Source: Knoellia sp. p5-6-4 (GTDB taxonomy: Bacteria > Actinomycetota > Actinomycetes > Actinomycetales > Dermatophilaceae). From it: a DNA stretch of 64,000 nucleotides. Each line of letters opens with the position of its first letter. The stretch's first letter is position 1. Shown piece after piece: positions 52,500 through 60,054 of this stretch. The stretch spans positions 682,001-746,000 of the forward strand of contig NZ_JARGZF010000002.1 of assembly GCF_029222705.1 (NCBI RefSeq), in the 5' to 3' direction. The position numbers and the translations under genes were made by a program. Below the pieces are notes generated by a model. That model was given only the letters and a program-made list of their open reading frames with translations. It was not told the origin of the DNA and made no database searches.

Positions 52500-52700
52500 G
52501 GCACCCCTCTTTTCCTAGACAGCTGCTGGCGCGGCGCCACTGCGACGTCCCGCGCGCCCCTGGCCACGGCGTGGCCATTGACCGTGCCCAGCGTCTGCCC
52601 ACGGAGGGATGAGACACAGACGCATCGGATGTAGGGCGTCCTGCAGCTATCTGCGTAGGACAGAAGGGTGAAAGAGTCGGCCTGCGCTCCTGCAGGAGGA

Positions 52701-53381
52701 CTAGGAGCCGGCTCCCATGTGGGCGACGACCACGACGTTGCGTGTGGTGCGCTCCTCACGGCCGGTCTCCCGGTAGCAGCCGAGGAGCAGGAGGCGGCCG
52801 GGTCTGCGTTCCACGACGGTGGGGTGGTCGGTGAGTGCGACCTTGTCGACGGTGAACACGTCGTCGACGACGTAGCGCAGGCGGCCGGTGCGGGTCGTCA
52901 CGAACACCGGCTCCCCCGGCTCGAGCTCCTTGATGCGGTTGAAGACGGCCGGCTCCCTCCAGGTGTGCCCGTAGAGGTACACGGTGTTGTCGGCGTGGCT
53001 GCCGGGCGTGCCGCCTCCGGTCCACCAGGCGACCGCCCACAAGCTTGAGGGATCCACGGCTCCGCCCTGCTCGGCGACCTGCTCAGGGGTGTAGGGGGTG
53101 ACTTTGGCGGCGAGCCCGATCGAGGGCGCCTCGAGCACGCGGGGGGCGCTCGGCGGGACGAACGGGCGGGACGCGGCCGCTGGCCGAGAGGAGGACGGCC
53201 GCGCCGCCGGCGGAGCAGACGCCACACCGGCCGTCCGCCCCGCCCCGGCCGCGCGCGTGTCGGCGGACCCGGCCTGCTCCCGCAGGTGCAGCGGAATGAC
53301 GGCGAGCAGGGCGACTGCCGCCGCCACCAGCAAGGTGGCGGCGGCCGTCCGACCGCGTGGCCGGTGCCTGCTCGTCCTCAT
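52701..53381 (-). CDS. Sortase 2 (class F/E-like), partner of surface protein 2
   Basis: A 226-residue paralogue of sortase 1: N-terminal helix RTAAATLLVAAAVALLAVIP, lead-in SRPFVPPSAPRVLEAPSIGL, and catalytic His139 (VYLYGHTW), Cys202 (LLLLGCYRETG) and Arg214 (TTRNVVV). The block WWTGGGTPGSHADNTVYLYG is identical to that of sortase 3. ATG 53381 starts 40 bases after the stop of surface protein 2. The 201-base gap that follows (52500-52700) contains the promoter and leader of surface protein 1. Confidence 0.85.
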   Translation of the reverse strand: MRTSRHRPRGRTAAATLLVAAAVALLAVIPLHLREQAGSADTRAAGAGRTAGVASAPPAARPSSSRPAAASRPFVPPSAPRVLEAPSIGLAAKVTPYTPEQVAEQGGAVDPSSLWAVAWWTGGGTPGSHADNTVYLYGHTWREPAVFNRIKELEPGEPVFVTTRTGRLRYVVDDVFTVDKVALTDHPTVVERRPGRLLLLGCYRETGREERTTRNVVVVAHMGAGS

Positions 53382-53421
53382 GGGCCGGTCGTTGTCCACG
53401 GGCTGGCTGCCCGGAGACGCC

Positions 53422-54423
53422 TCAGTTGTTCGTGCGGCGCCGGAGCGAGAGCAGCCCAGCGGCCATGAGCAGGAACGCACCGGCAGCGACCAGCGCGGAC
53501 TGCGCGCTGCTCCAGCCGTCGTCCTCTCCCACGAGGCCGGCCCCATCGGTCGCTGCCTGGGGCACCACGTTCCCGGCGAGCGCGCCGACCTCCGCCTGAC
53601 CTGCCGGGGCGAGCGCCTCGGGCTGGCTCGGGAGGCTGGCGGCCTCCTGCGGGGGTCCCGGCGCTGCCGCTGGCTCGCTCGCGGGCGGCGTGAAGGCACC
53701 GGTGTCCGGGCTCTCGGTCACGGTGGCGGTCTCGGTGACCGTCTCGGTGGCCGTCTGAGTCCTGGTCTCCTCCTCGTCCTCCTTGTCGTCCTTGTCGTCC
53801 TTGGCCTTGTCCTCGTCCTTCTTGTCGTCCTTGGCCTTGTCCTCGTCCTTGTCGTCGTGGGTGGCCTTGTCCTCGTCCTTCTCGTCGTCCTTGGCCTTGT
53901 CCTCGTCCTTGTCGTCGTGGGTGGCCTTGTCCTCGTCCTTCTCGTCGTCCTTGGCCTTGTCGCGGTCCTCCTTGTCGTACGTCGCCTTGTCGTCGTACTT
54001 CGCCTTGTCGTGGTCGTCGTACGTCGCCTTGTCCTTGTCGTCCTTGGCCCCGTTCTTGTCATCCGTGGCCTTGTCCGACGCCTTCGTCTCCGTCGTCGGG
54101 TGCGACTTGGGCTTGTCCTTGTCCTCCGCGTTGTCGGAGTACGTCGTGCTGTGGCTCGGCTTTCCCTTGTCCGCCTTGCCCTCGCAGCTCCCGGGGTCGC
54201 CGGCCTGCGTGGAGGCGTTGTAGCCCGCCTTGTCGTTGTTGCGGTCGCCTGCGTAGCAGGCCCCCTGCGTGCCGCTGTCACCTCCGCCAGGCCCGCCGGC
54301 CTGCGCCGACAGCGGCGCGATGAGACCGAAGGCGACGGCGATGAGTCCCGCGAGCCCAGCTGTCAGCGCTGCGCGTGTGGGACGGAATCTGTAGACCACC
54401 GGGGTGGCCTGATGGTTGTGCAT
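53422..54423 (-). CDS. Surface protein 2: charged K/D repeats, non-canonical C-terminal anchor
   Basis: A 333-residue exported protein. Signal with VVYRFRPTRAALTAGLAGLI, cleavage at SAQA, then a short Cys pair (ACYAGD, GSCEGK). Residues 118-218 are almost only Lys, Asp, Glu and Ala/Thr in a repeated pattern, likely an extended or ion-binding rod. SPDTGA (238-243) and NVVPQAATDGA (285-295) precede the anchor helix and LRRRTNN. It lacks the ICH-type domain of its paralogues. An aaggggg site precedes ATG 54423. Sortase 2 follows. Confidence 0.8.
   Translation of the reverse strand: MHNHQATPVVYRFRPTRAALTAGLAGLIAVAFGLIAPLSAQAGGPGGGDSGTQGACYAGDRNNDKAGYNASTQAGDPGSCEGKADKGKPSHSTTYSDNAEDKDKPKSHPTTETKASDKATDDKNGAKDDKDKATYDDHDKAKYDDKATYDKEDRDKAKDDEKDEDKATHDDKDEDKAKDDEKDEDKATHDDKDEDKAKDDKKDEDKAKDDKDDKEDEEETRTQTATETVTETATVTESPDTGAFTPPASEPAAAPGPPQEAASLPSQPEALAPAGQAEVGALAGNVVPQAATDGAGLVGEDDGWSSAQSALVAAGAFLLMAAGLLSLRRRTNN
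53770..54072 (-). repeat. K/D/E-rich tandem repeats in surface protein 2
   Basis: Includes two adjacent 60-base copies (53824-53943) encoding EKDEDKATHDDKDEDKAKDD, with shorter DKA-DD units around them. Copy number is likely to vary by slippage. Confidence 0.85.
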
Positions 54424-54582
54424 GACGTCCCCCTTTCCGAGACGACCGGTGCACGGCACCGGGACCGGGGCCCTGGGCGGCCTGGACGCCGCTCCGGCGG
54501 CACTCGGCCCACCACTCAGGCTCCGCGGGGGTCGCGAAACAGGCCCAGAGGCATTCGTTCTACGACCGGCTCAGCCCTGATA

Positions 54583-54598
54583 GGTCACAGGGGTGACC
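54583..54598. promoter_or_regulatory. Palindrome upstream of surface protein 2
   Basis: GGTCAC-AGGG-GTGACC, a perfect six-base inverted repeat, lies about 20-35 bases upstream of the TAGAAC promoter-like element of surface protein 2. It could be an operator, but it is also just behind the sortase 3 stop. Confidence 0.35.
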
Positions 54599-54622
54599 CT
54601 CCCGGGCCGGCACCGAAGACCC

Positions 54623-55297
54623 TCAGGCACCGGCGAGCTGGGCCGTGACCACGACGTTGTGCGTCGTGTCGTCCTCGAGCCCGGTCTCCCGGTAGCAACC
54701 GACCAGCACGAGGCGGCCTGGCCGCGCCGCACGGACCGCCGGGTGGTCGTCGAGCGCCTGCTTGGCCACGGTGAAGGTGCCCTCCACGACGTACTCCAGG
54801 CGTCCGGTTCGCGTGGCCAGGATGACCGACGCGCCCTTCTCGAGCTCCTTGATGCGGTTGAAGACCGCAGGCTCCCGCCAGGTGTGGCCGTACAGGTAGA
54901 CCGTGTTGTCGGCGTGGCTCCCCGGCGTCCCGCCGCCGGTCCACCACGACACCGTCCACAGCGTGACGGGTTCGACCGCTCCGCCGTTCGCCGCGACCTC
55001 GGCCGCCGTGTACGGGCTCACCGTGGCGCGGAGGGCGATCGACGGCGCCTCGACCACCGTCGGCGGGCTCTGGCGCATGAAGGTCCTCGACTCCTCCGCC
55101 GGCCGGGAGAAGGACTGTGGAGGCGCCGGAGCCACCGTGGCGGCCCAGGTGGTCGGCGCGGCAACCGGTGTGCCGGTGGGCTCGGTCCGGGCGCGCAGCT
55201 GCAGCGGGGAGGTGGCCAGCAGGGCCGCTGCCGCCGCAACCAGGGCGGTGGCTGCGGCCGTCCTGCCACCGGACGAGCGGTGCCGACCGGCCCTCAC
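54623..55297 (-). CDS. Sortase 3 (class F/E-like) with Arg-to-His change, partner of surface protein 3
   Basis: A 224-residue paralogue of the other two sortases: helix AAATALVAAAAALLATSP, lead-in QSFSRPAEESRTFMRQSPPT, His138 in VYLYGHTW and Cys201 in LVLVGCYRETG. The residue that aligns with the catalytic Arg is His213 (TTHNVVV, codon 54659-54661), explained by one CGC-to-CAC change. Either activity is lost or altered, or another Arg helps. It starts 6 bases after the stop of surface protein 3. The rest of the fold is intact. Confidence 0.82.
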   Translation of the reverse strand: MRAGRHRSSGGRTAAATALVAAAAALLATSPLQLRARTEPTGTPVAAPTTWAATVAPAPPQSFSRPAEESRTFMRQSPPTVVEAPSIALRATVSPYTAAEVAANGGAVEPVTLWTVSWWTGGGTPGSHADNTVYLYGHTWREPAVFNRIKELEKGASVILATRTGRLEYVVEGTFTVAKQALDDHPAVRAARPGRLVLVGCYRETGLEDDTTHNVVVTAQLAGA

Positions 55298-55303
55298 CGC
55301 CGG

Positions 55304-56053
55304 CTACTCCTGCGCCCGCTGCCGTCGCCCCGACAGCAGACCGCTGGCGACCAGCAGCAGCACCCCGGCACCCACGAGCGTCGCCTGCAATCCGGTCCAG
55401 CCAGCCTGCCGCTCACCGGCGCCGACCAGGTCGGCACCGTCGGTCTGGGCCCTGGGCACGACGTTCTCCTCGACCGTGCCCACCTCCGGCGCAGCCCGGC
55501 CGGGAGTCGTCGGCGCCACGCTGGCGGTCTCCTGCGGGGCCCCCGAAGGTGCCGGGCTGGTGGAGGTGGTCGCCGGCTCGGTGGCACCCGTCTCCGGCAC
55601 CTCGGTGCTCGTCGTCCCGGTCGGCTCCGTGGCGGTGGTGGCTTGCGTCGGCTCTGACGTCGTCTCACTCGGCTCGGACGTCGTCCCCGTCGTCGGGCTG
55701 GTCGGCCTACCCTGACACGCCCACCAGGCGCCGTTCCACACGGCATACCTGTCGGTGCTGCCGTCCTTGCGGGTGTGCTGGCCGACCCCGGTCGCCTCGT
55801 CGATGTGCGAGGAGTCCTTGGAGGGGTCGACCAGGTTCCAGCCGTCGCCGGCCTCACCGGCACCCTCCACCGGGTGGCAGATCCAGGGCTTGGCGCTGGG
55901 CTCGACCCCGCCTCCCTGGTTGTCCCCGGCCCGCGCCGACAGCGGGGCCAGCAGCCCCACCACGATCGCGACGACCCCGAGCAGTGCCACCACCACGACG
56001 TGGCGTGTCAGGTGGAACGTGAAGACCGCCGGGGCGGTCCGTCCTTCTCTCAT
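55304..56053 (-). CDS. Surface protein 3: one ICH-type domain, non-canonical C-terminal anchor
   Basis: A 249-residue exported protein. Signal with AVFTFHLTRHVVVVALLGVV, cleavage at SARA, one ICH-type domain at residues 56-113 (KPWICHPVEG to WWACQG), a Thr/Ser/Pro linker with VPETGA (152-157), then NVVPRAQTDGA (197-207), the anchor helix and GRRQRAQE. An aaggggg ribosome binding site precedes ATG 56053. It is followed by sortase 3. The domain order matches surface protein 1 with a single repeat. Confidence 0.8.
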   Translation of the reverse strand: MREGRTAPAVFTFHLTRHVVVVALLGVVAIVVGLLAPLSARAGDNQGGGVEPSAKPWICHPVEGAGEAGDGWNLVDPSKDSSHIDEATGVGQHTRKDGSTDRYAVWNGAWWACQGRPTSPTTGTTSEPSETTSEPTQATTATEPTGTTSTEVPETGATEPATTSTSPAPSGAPQETASVAPTTPGRAAPEVGTVEENVVPRAQTDGADLVGAGERQAGWTGLQATLVGAGVLLLVASGLLSGRRQRAQE

Positions 56054-56330
56054 GACGCCCCCTTCCCAACGACCGGTGCCGGACGGCACCGTGAGCCCGG
56101 GAGCCCTGGAGGGCCCGTGCCGCTCGGCGGCTCTCGGTCCACTGCCAGCCTCTACTGGCCGGTAACGTGCGCCCAGAGTCGTTGGGCCTGCGTTCTACGC
56201 CATTTCGCGCAGAGAGAGCCGTCCTTTCCGACGAGGCGACCCGGTCCGCATCGCGGTCTCGACATCTCACGTGGCGAAATACCTCACTAGGATTCCGAAG
56301 GCACGCCCGCCGAGCCCCCGGAGGTCCCCC
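56054..56330. other. Divergent intergenic region between surface protein 3 and pyc
   Basis: 277 bases. The left half resembles the leader of surface protein 2, with a GGTGCC/GGCACC hairpin near 56076-56091, and a TAGAAC element on the minus strand at 56192-56197. The pyc ribosome binding site ggagg is at the right end. I could not identify the pyc promoter. Confidence 0.5.
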
Positions 56331-59300
56331 GTGTTCAGCAAGGTCCTCGTCGCCAACCGTGGCGAGATCGCCGTCCGCGCATTCCGAGCCGCCACCGAGC
56401 TCGGGGCCAAGACCGTCGCCGTCTTCCCCTACGAGGACCGCAAGTCCGAGCACGTCCTCAAGGCGGACGAGGCCTACCAGATCGGCGAGCAGGGACACCC
56501 TGTGCGCGCCTACCTCGACCCCAGGGCGGTCGTCCGCACGGCCGTCGACGCCGGCGCGGACGCCGTCTACCCCGGCTACGGGTTCCTCAGCGAGAACCCC
56601 GACCTCGCCGAGGAGTGCGCCGCCCACGGCATCACGTTCGTGGGGCCCCCGGCGAATGTGCTCCACCTGACCGGCAACAAGGCGCGAGCCATCGCTGCGG
56701 CGAAGAAGGCCGGGCTGCCCACGCTGCGCAGTGCGGATCCGGGCACCGACGTCGACGCCCTCGAGGCCGCCGCCCGCGAGATCGGCTTCCCGGTCTTCGT
56801 CAAGGCCGTCGCCGGTGGGGGTGGCCGCGGCATGCGCCGGGTGGAGCGCCCCGAGGACCTCCGCGAGGCCATCGAGGCGTGCATGCGCGAGGCCGAGTCG
56901 GCCTTCGGCGACCCGACCGTGTTCCTCGAGGAGGCCGTGGTCAGCCCCCGCCACATCGAGGTGCAGATCCTCGCCGACGCCGCCGGCAACGTCATCCACC
57001 TCTTCGAGCGCGACTGCTCCGTGCAGCGACGGCACCAGAAGGTCGTCGAGATCGCACCAGCCCCCAACCTCGACCCCGAGCTGCGGGAGCGCATCTGCGC
57101 CGACGCCGTCGCCTTCGCCCGGGAGATCGGCTACGTCAACGCCGGCACGGTCGAGTTCCTCCTGGCCCCGGACGGCCGCTACGTCTTCATCGAGATGAAC
57201 CCCCGCATCCAGGTGGAGCACACGGTCACCGAGGAGATCACCGACGTCGACCTCGTGGGCGCCCAGCTGCGCATTGCCAGCGGCGAGACCCTGGCCGACC
57301 TCGGGCTGTCGCAGGACAGGCTCCGGATCCGCGGCGCCGCGCTCCAGTGCCGGATCACCACCGAGGACCCGGCCAACGAGTTCCGGCCGGACACCGGCCG
57401 GGTCACGACCTACCGCTCCGCCGGTGGTGCCGGCGTCCGCCTCGACGGAGGCACCGTCTTCGTCGGCGCCGAGATCGGCGCGCACTTCGACTCCATGCTG
57501 GTCAAGCTCACCTGCCGCGGGGCAGACTTCCCCACCGCGGTGCGACGAGCCCGCCGGGCCCTGGCCGAGTTCCGCATCCGCGGCGTGACCACCAACATCC
57601 CGTTCCTGCAGGCCCTGCTCGAGGAGCCGGACTTCCAGGCCGGGCGCCTGAGCACCTCCTTCATCGACGAGCGGCCCGAGCTGCGCACGGCCCGCGTGCC
57701 GGCCGACCGCGGCACGAAGCTGCTGACCTACCTCGCCGAGGTGACCGTCAACCAACCGCACGGCCCCGCCCGCACCCGGGTCTCGCCGCGCGGCAAGCTG
57801 CCCCCGCTCGACCGCGAGGTCCCCCCGCCGCCCGGGGCTCGCGACCGCCTGCTGCGCCAGGGCCCGGAGTCCTTCGCGCGGTCGCTGCGCGAGCAGGTCG
57901 CCGTCGCCGTCACGGACACCACCTTCCGCGACGCCCACCAGTCACTGCTCGCGACCCGGATCCGCACCCGCGACCTGCTGCACGTCGCCCCGCACGTCGC
58001 CCGGATGACGCCGCAGCTGCTCAGCGTGGAGGCCTGGGGCGGCGCCACCTACGACGTCGCCCTGCGGTTCCTCTCCGAGGACCCCTGGGACCGTCTCGCC
58101 GCCCTCCGGGAGGCCATGCCCAACCTGCCGCTGCAGATGCTGCTGCGCGGACGCAACACCGTCGGCTACACGCCGTACCCGACGAAGGTGACCGACGTCT
58201 TCGTCCACGAGGCCGCCCGCACGGGCATCGACATCTTCCGCATCTTCGACGCGCTCAACGACGTGGGCCAGATGCGCCCGGCGATCGAGGCGGTCCGCGA
58301 CACCGGCACGGCGGTCGCCGAGGTGGCCCTGTGCTACACCGGCGACCTCACCAGCCCGGGCGAGAAGCTCTACACGCTCGACTACTACCTGCGCCTCGCC
58401 GAGCAGATCGTCGAGTCGGGCGCCCACGTCCTCGCCATCAAGGACATGGCGGGCCTGCTGAGGGCACCGGCCGCCAGGACACTGGTGACCGCCCTGCGCG
58501 AGCGGTTCGACCTGCCCGTGCACCTGCACACGCACGACACCGCGGGTGGCCAGCTCGGCACGCTGCTGGCGGCCATCGACGCCGGCGTCGACGCGGTCGA
58601 CGTGGCGAGCGCCTCCATGTCGGGCACCACCAGCCAGCCGCCGATGTCGGCGCTGGTCGCGGCCACCGACGGCACCGAGCGGGCGACCGGGCTCGACCTG
58701 CAGGCCGTCTGCGACCTCGAGCCCTACTGGGAGGCCGTGCGCCACCTCTACGCGCCGTTCGAGTCCGGCCTGCCGTCCCCCACCGGACGCGTCTACACCC
58801 ACGAGATCCCCGGCGGCCAGCTGTCGAACCTTCGCCAGCAGGCCATCGCCCTCGGCCTCGGCGAGCGCTTCGAGTCCATCGAGGACACGTACGCCGCGGC
58901 CAACCGGATCCTCGGCAACATCGTCAAGGTGACGCCCAGCTCGAAGGTCGTGGGCGACCTCGCCCTGGCGCTGGTGGGCGCCGGCGCCGACCCGGCCGAC
59001 TTCGAGGCCGACCCCACGGCATACGACATCCCTGACTCGGTCATCGGCTTCCTCAACGGCGAGCTCGGCGACCCGCCCGGCGGGTGGCCGGAGCCGTTCC
59101 GCACCAAGGCCCTCCAGGGCCGCACGGCCAAGCCGCGCGTGACCGAGCTGTCCCCCGAGGACGAGGAGGCGCTGCGGCTCCAGCCACGCCCGACCCTCAA
59201 CCGGCTCCTCTTCCCCGGCCCGACGAAGGACTTCGCCCGCTCGCGCGAGGCGTACTCCGACCTCGCCGTCCTCGGCACCCGCGAGTTCCTGCACGGGCTC

Positions 59301-59708
59301 GAGATCGGCGTCGAGCACGAGGTCGACCTCGAGCCGGGCAAGCGCCTGCTGCTCAGCCTGCAGGCGGTCTCGGACGCCGACGAGCGCGGCATGCGCACGG
59401 TGATGTGCACCCTCAACGGGCAGCTGCGCCCGGTGCAGGTGCGCGACGAGTCCGTGGCGGTGGAGGTGCGGGCCGCCGAGAAGGCCGACCCGTCCGACAA
59501 GGGACAGGTCGCGGCGCCGTTCGCCGGGGTGGTCAGCCTCGCCGTCGAGGAGGGTGCCACCGTCGAGGCCGGGGCCGTCGTGGCCACCATCGAGGCGATG
59601 AAGATGGAGGCCAGCATCACGACCCCGGTGGGGGGCACGGTCAAGCGGCTCGCCATCGGGTCGCAGCAGCAGGTCGAGGGCGGTGACCTCCTGCTCGTCG
59701 TGGGCTGA
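56331..59708 (+). CDS. pyc: Pyruvate carboxylase
   Basis: A 1125-residue biotin enzyme that makes oxaloacetate from pyruvate and bicarbonate. Order: biotin carboxylase (KVLVANRGEIAVRAFRAATE, FVKAVAGGGGRGMRRV, EMNPRIQVEHTVTEEITDVD), carboxyltransferase (VTDTTFRDAHQSLLATRIRT, LRGRNTVGYTPYPTKV, HLHTHDTAGGQLGTL), and the C-terminal biotinyl domain with the target lysine in IEAMKMEASI. GTG 56331 has ggagg six bases upstream and starts the conserved N-terminus. It refills the citric acid cycle and stands alone. Confidence 0.95.
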   Translation: MFSKVLVANRGEIAVRAFRAATELGAKTVAVFPYEDRKSEHVLKADEAYQIGEQGHPVRAYLDPRAVVRTAVDAGADAVYPGYGFLSENPDLAEECAAHGITFVGPPANVLHLTGNKARAIAAAKKAGLPTLRSADPGTDVDALEAAAREIGFPVFVKAVAGGGGRGMRRVERPEDLREAIEACMREAESAFGDPTVFLEEAVVSPRHIEVQILADAAGNVIHLFERDCSVQRRHQKVVEIAPAPNLDPELRERICADAVAFAREIGYVNAGTVEFLLAPDGRYVFIEMNPRIQVEHTVTEEITDVDLVGAQLRIASGETLADLGLSQDRLRIRGAALQCRITTEDPANEFRPDTGRVTTYRSAGGAGVRLDGGTVFVGAEIGAHFDSMLVKLTCRGADFPTAVRRARRALAEFRIRGVTTNIPFLQALLEEPDFQAGRLSTSFIDERPELRTARVPADRGTKLLTYLAEVTVNQPHGPARTRVSPRGKLPPLDREVPPPPGARDRLLRQGPESFARSLREQVAVAVTDTTFRDAHQSLLATRIRTRDLLHVAPHVARMTPQLLSVEAWGGATYDVALRFLSEDPWDRLAALREAMPNLPLQMLLRGRNTVGYTPYPTKVTDVFVHEAARTGIDIFRIFDALNDVGQMRPAIEAVRDTGTAVAEVALCYTGDLTSPGEKLYTLDYYLRLAEQIVESGAHVLAIKDMAGLLRAPAARTLVTALRERFDLPVHLHTHDTAGGQLGTLLAAIDAGVDAVDVASASMSGTTSQPPMSALVAATDGTERATGLDLQAVCDLEPYWEAVRHLYAPFESGLPSPTGRVYTHEIPGGQLSNLRQQAIALGLGERFESIEDTYAAANRILGNIVKVTPSSKVVGDLALALVGAGADPADFEADPTAYDIPDSVIGFLNGELGDPPGGWPEPFRTKALQGRTAKPRVTELSPEDEEALRLQPRPTLNRLLFPGPTKDFARSREAYSDLAVLGTREFLHGLEIGVEHEVDLEPGKRLLLSLQAVSDADERGMRTVMCTLNGQLRPVQVRDESVAVEVRAAEKADPSDKGQVAAPFAGVVSLAVEEGATVEAGAVVATIEAMKMEASITTPVGGTVKRLAIGSQQQVEGGDLLLVVG

Positions 59709-59820
59709 GCGCAGCGCTCTCGACGAGCCCTTCGTCCGGTTCGCGGTTAACGTGGCGGTGGCGCCGGCTCCACGAGGGCCGGTGGCGACCAGTAACCGGA
59801 CGAGCTCGAAGGAGAGTGCC

Positions 59821-59994
59821 ATGGGACTCGGCGACAAGATCGAGAACACCTCTGAGGACATGCAGGGCAAGGCCAAGGAGGCCGCCGGCAAGGCCACCGA
59901 CGACGAGCGTCTCGAGGCCGAGGGCCAGATGGACCAGTCCAAGGCCGACCTGAAGCAGGCCGGCGAGAAGGTCAAGGACGCCTTCAAGAACTGA
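59821..59994 (+). CDS. CsbD family stress-response protein
   Basis: A 57-residue, very hydrophilic helical protein of the CsbD family (GLGDKIENTSEDMQGKAKEA, AGKATDDERLEAEGQMDQSK). Family members are induced by general stress in several bacteria, with unknown mechanism. A gaaggagag site precedes the ATG. It lies between pyc and a terminator as a single gene. Confidence 0.9.
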   Translation: MGLGDKIENTSEDMQGKAKEAAGKATDDERLEAEGQMDQSKADLKQAGEKVKDAFKN

Positions 59995-60008
59995 CCAGCC
60001 GTATGCCG

Positions 60009-60038
60009 AGGGGCCGGGTCCGCGTGGACCCGGCCCCT
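60009..60038. terminator. Bidirectional hairpin terminator
   Basis: AGGGGCCGGGTCC pairs with GGACCCGGCCCCT around a short GCGT loop. It separates csbD from the convergent DUF2207 gene. Confidence 0.8.
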
Positions 60039-60054
60039 TCGCGCGCAGCAGGAC

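Noticed and set aside
53770-54072. Short direct repeats that might be a noncoding satellite
   Set aside because: They stay in frame and encode the K/D-rich rod of surface protein 2.
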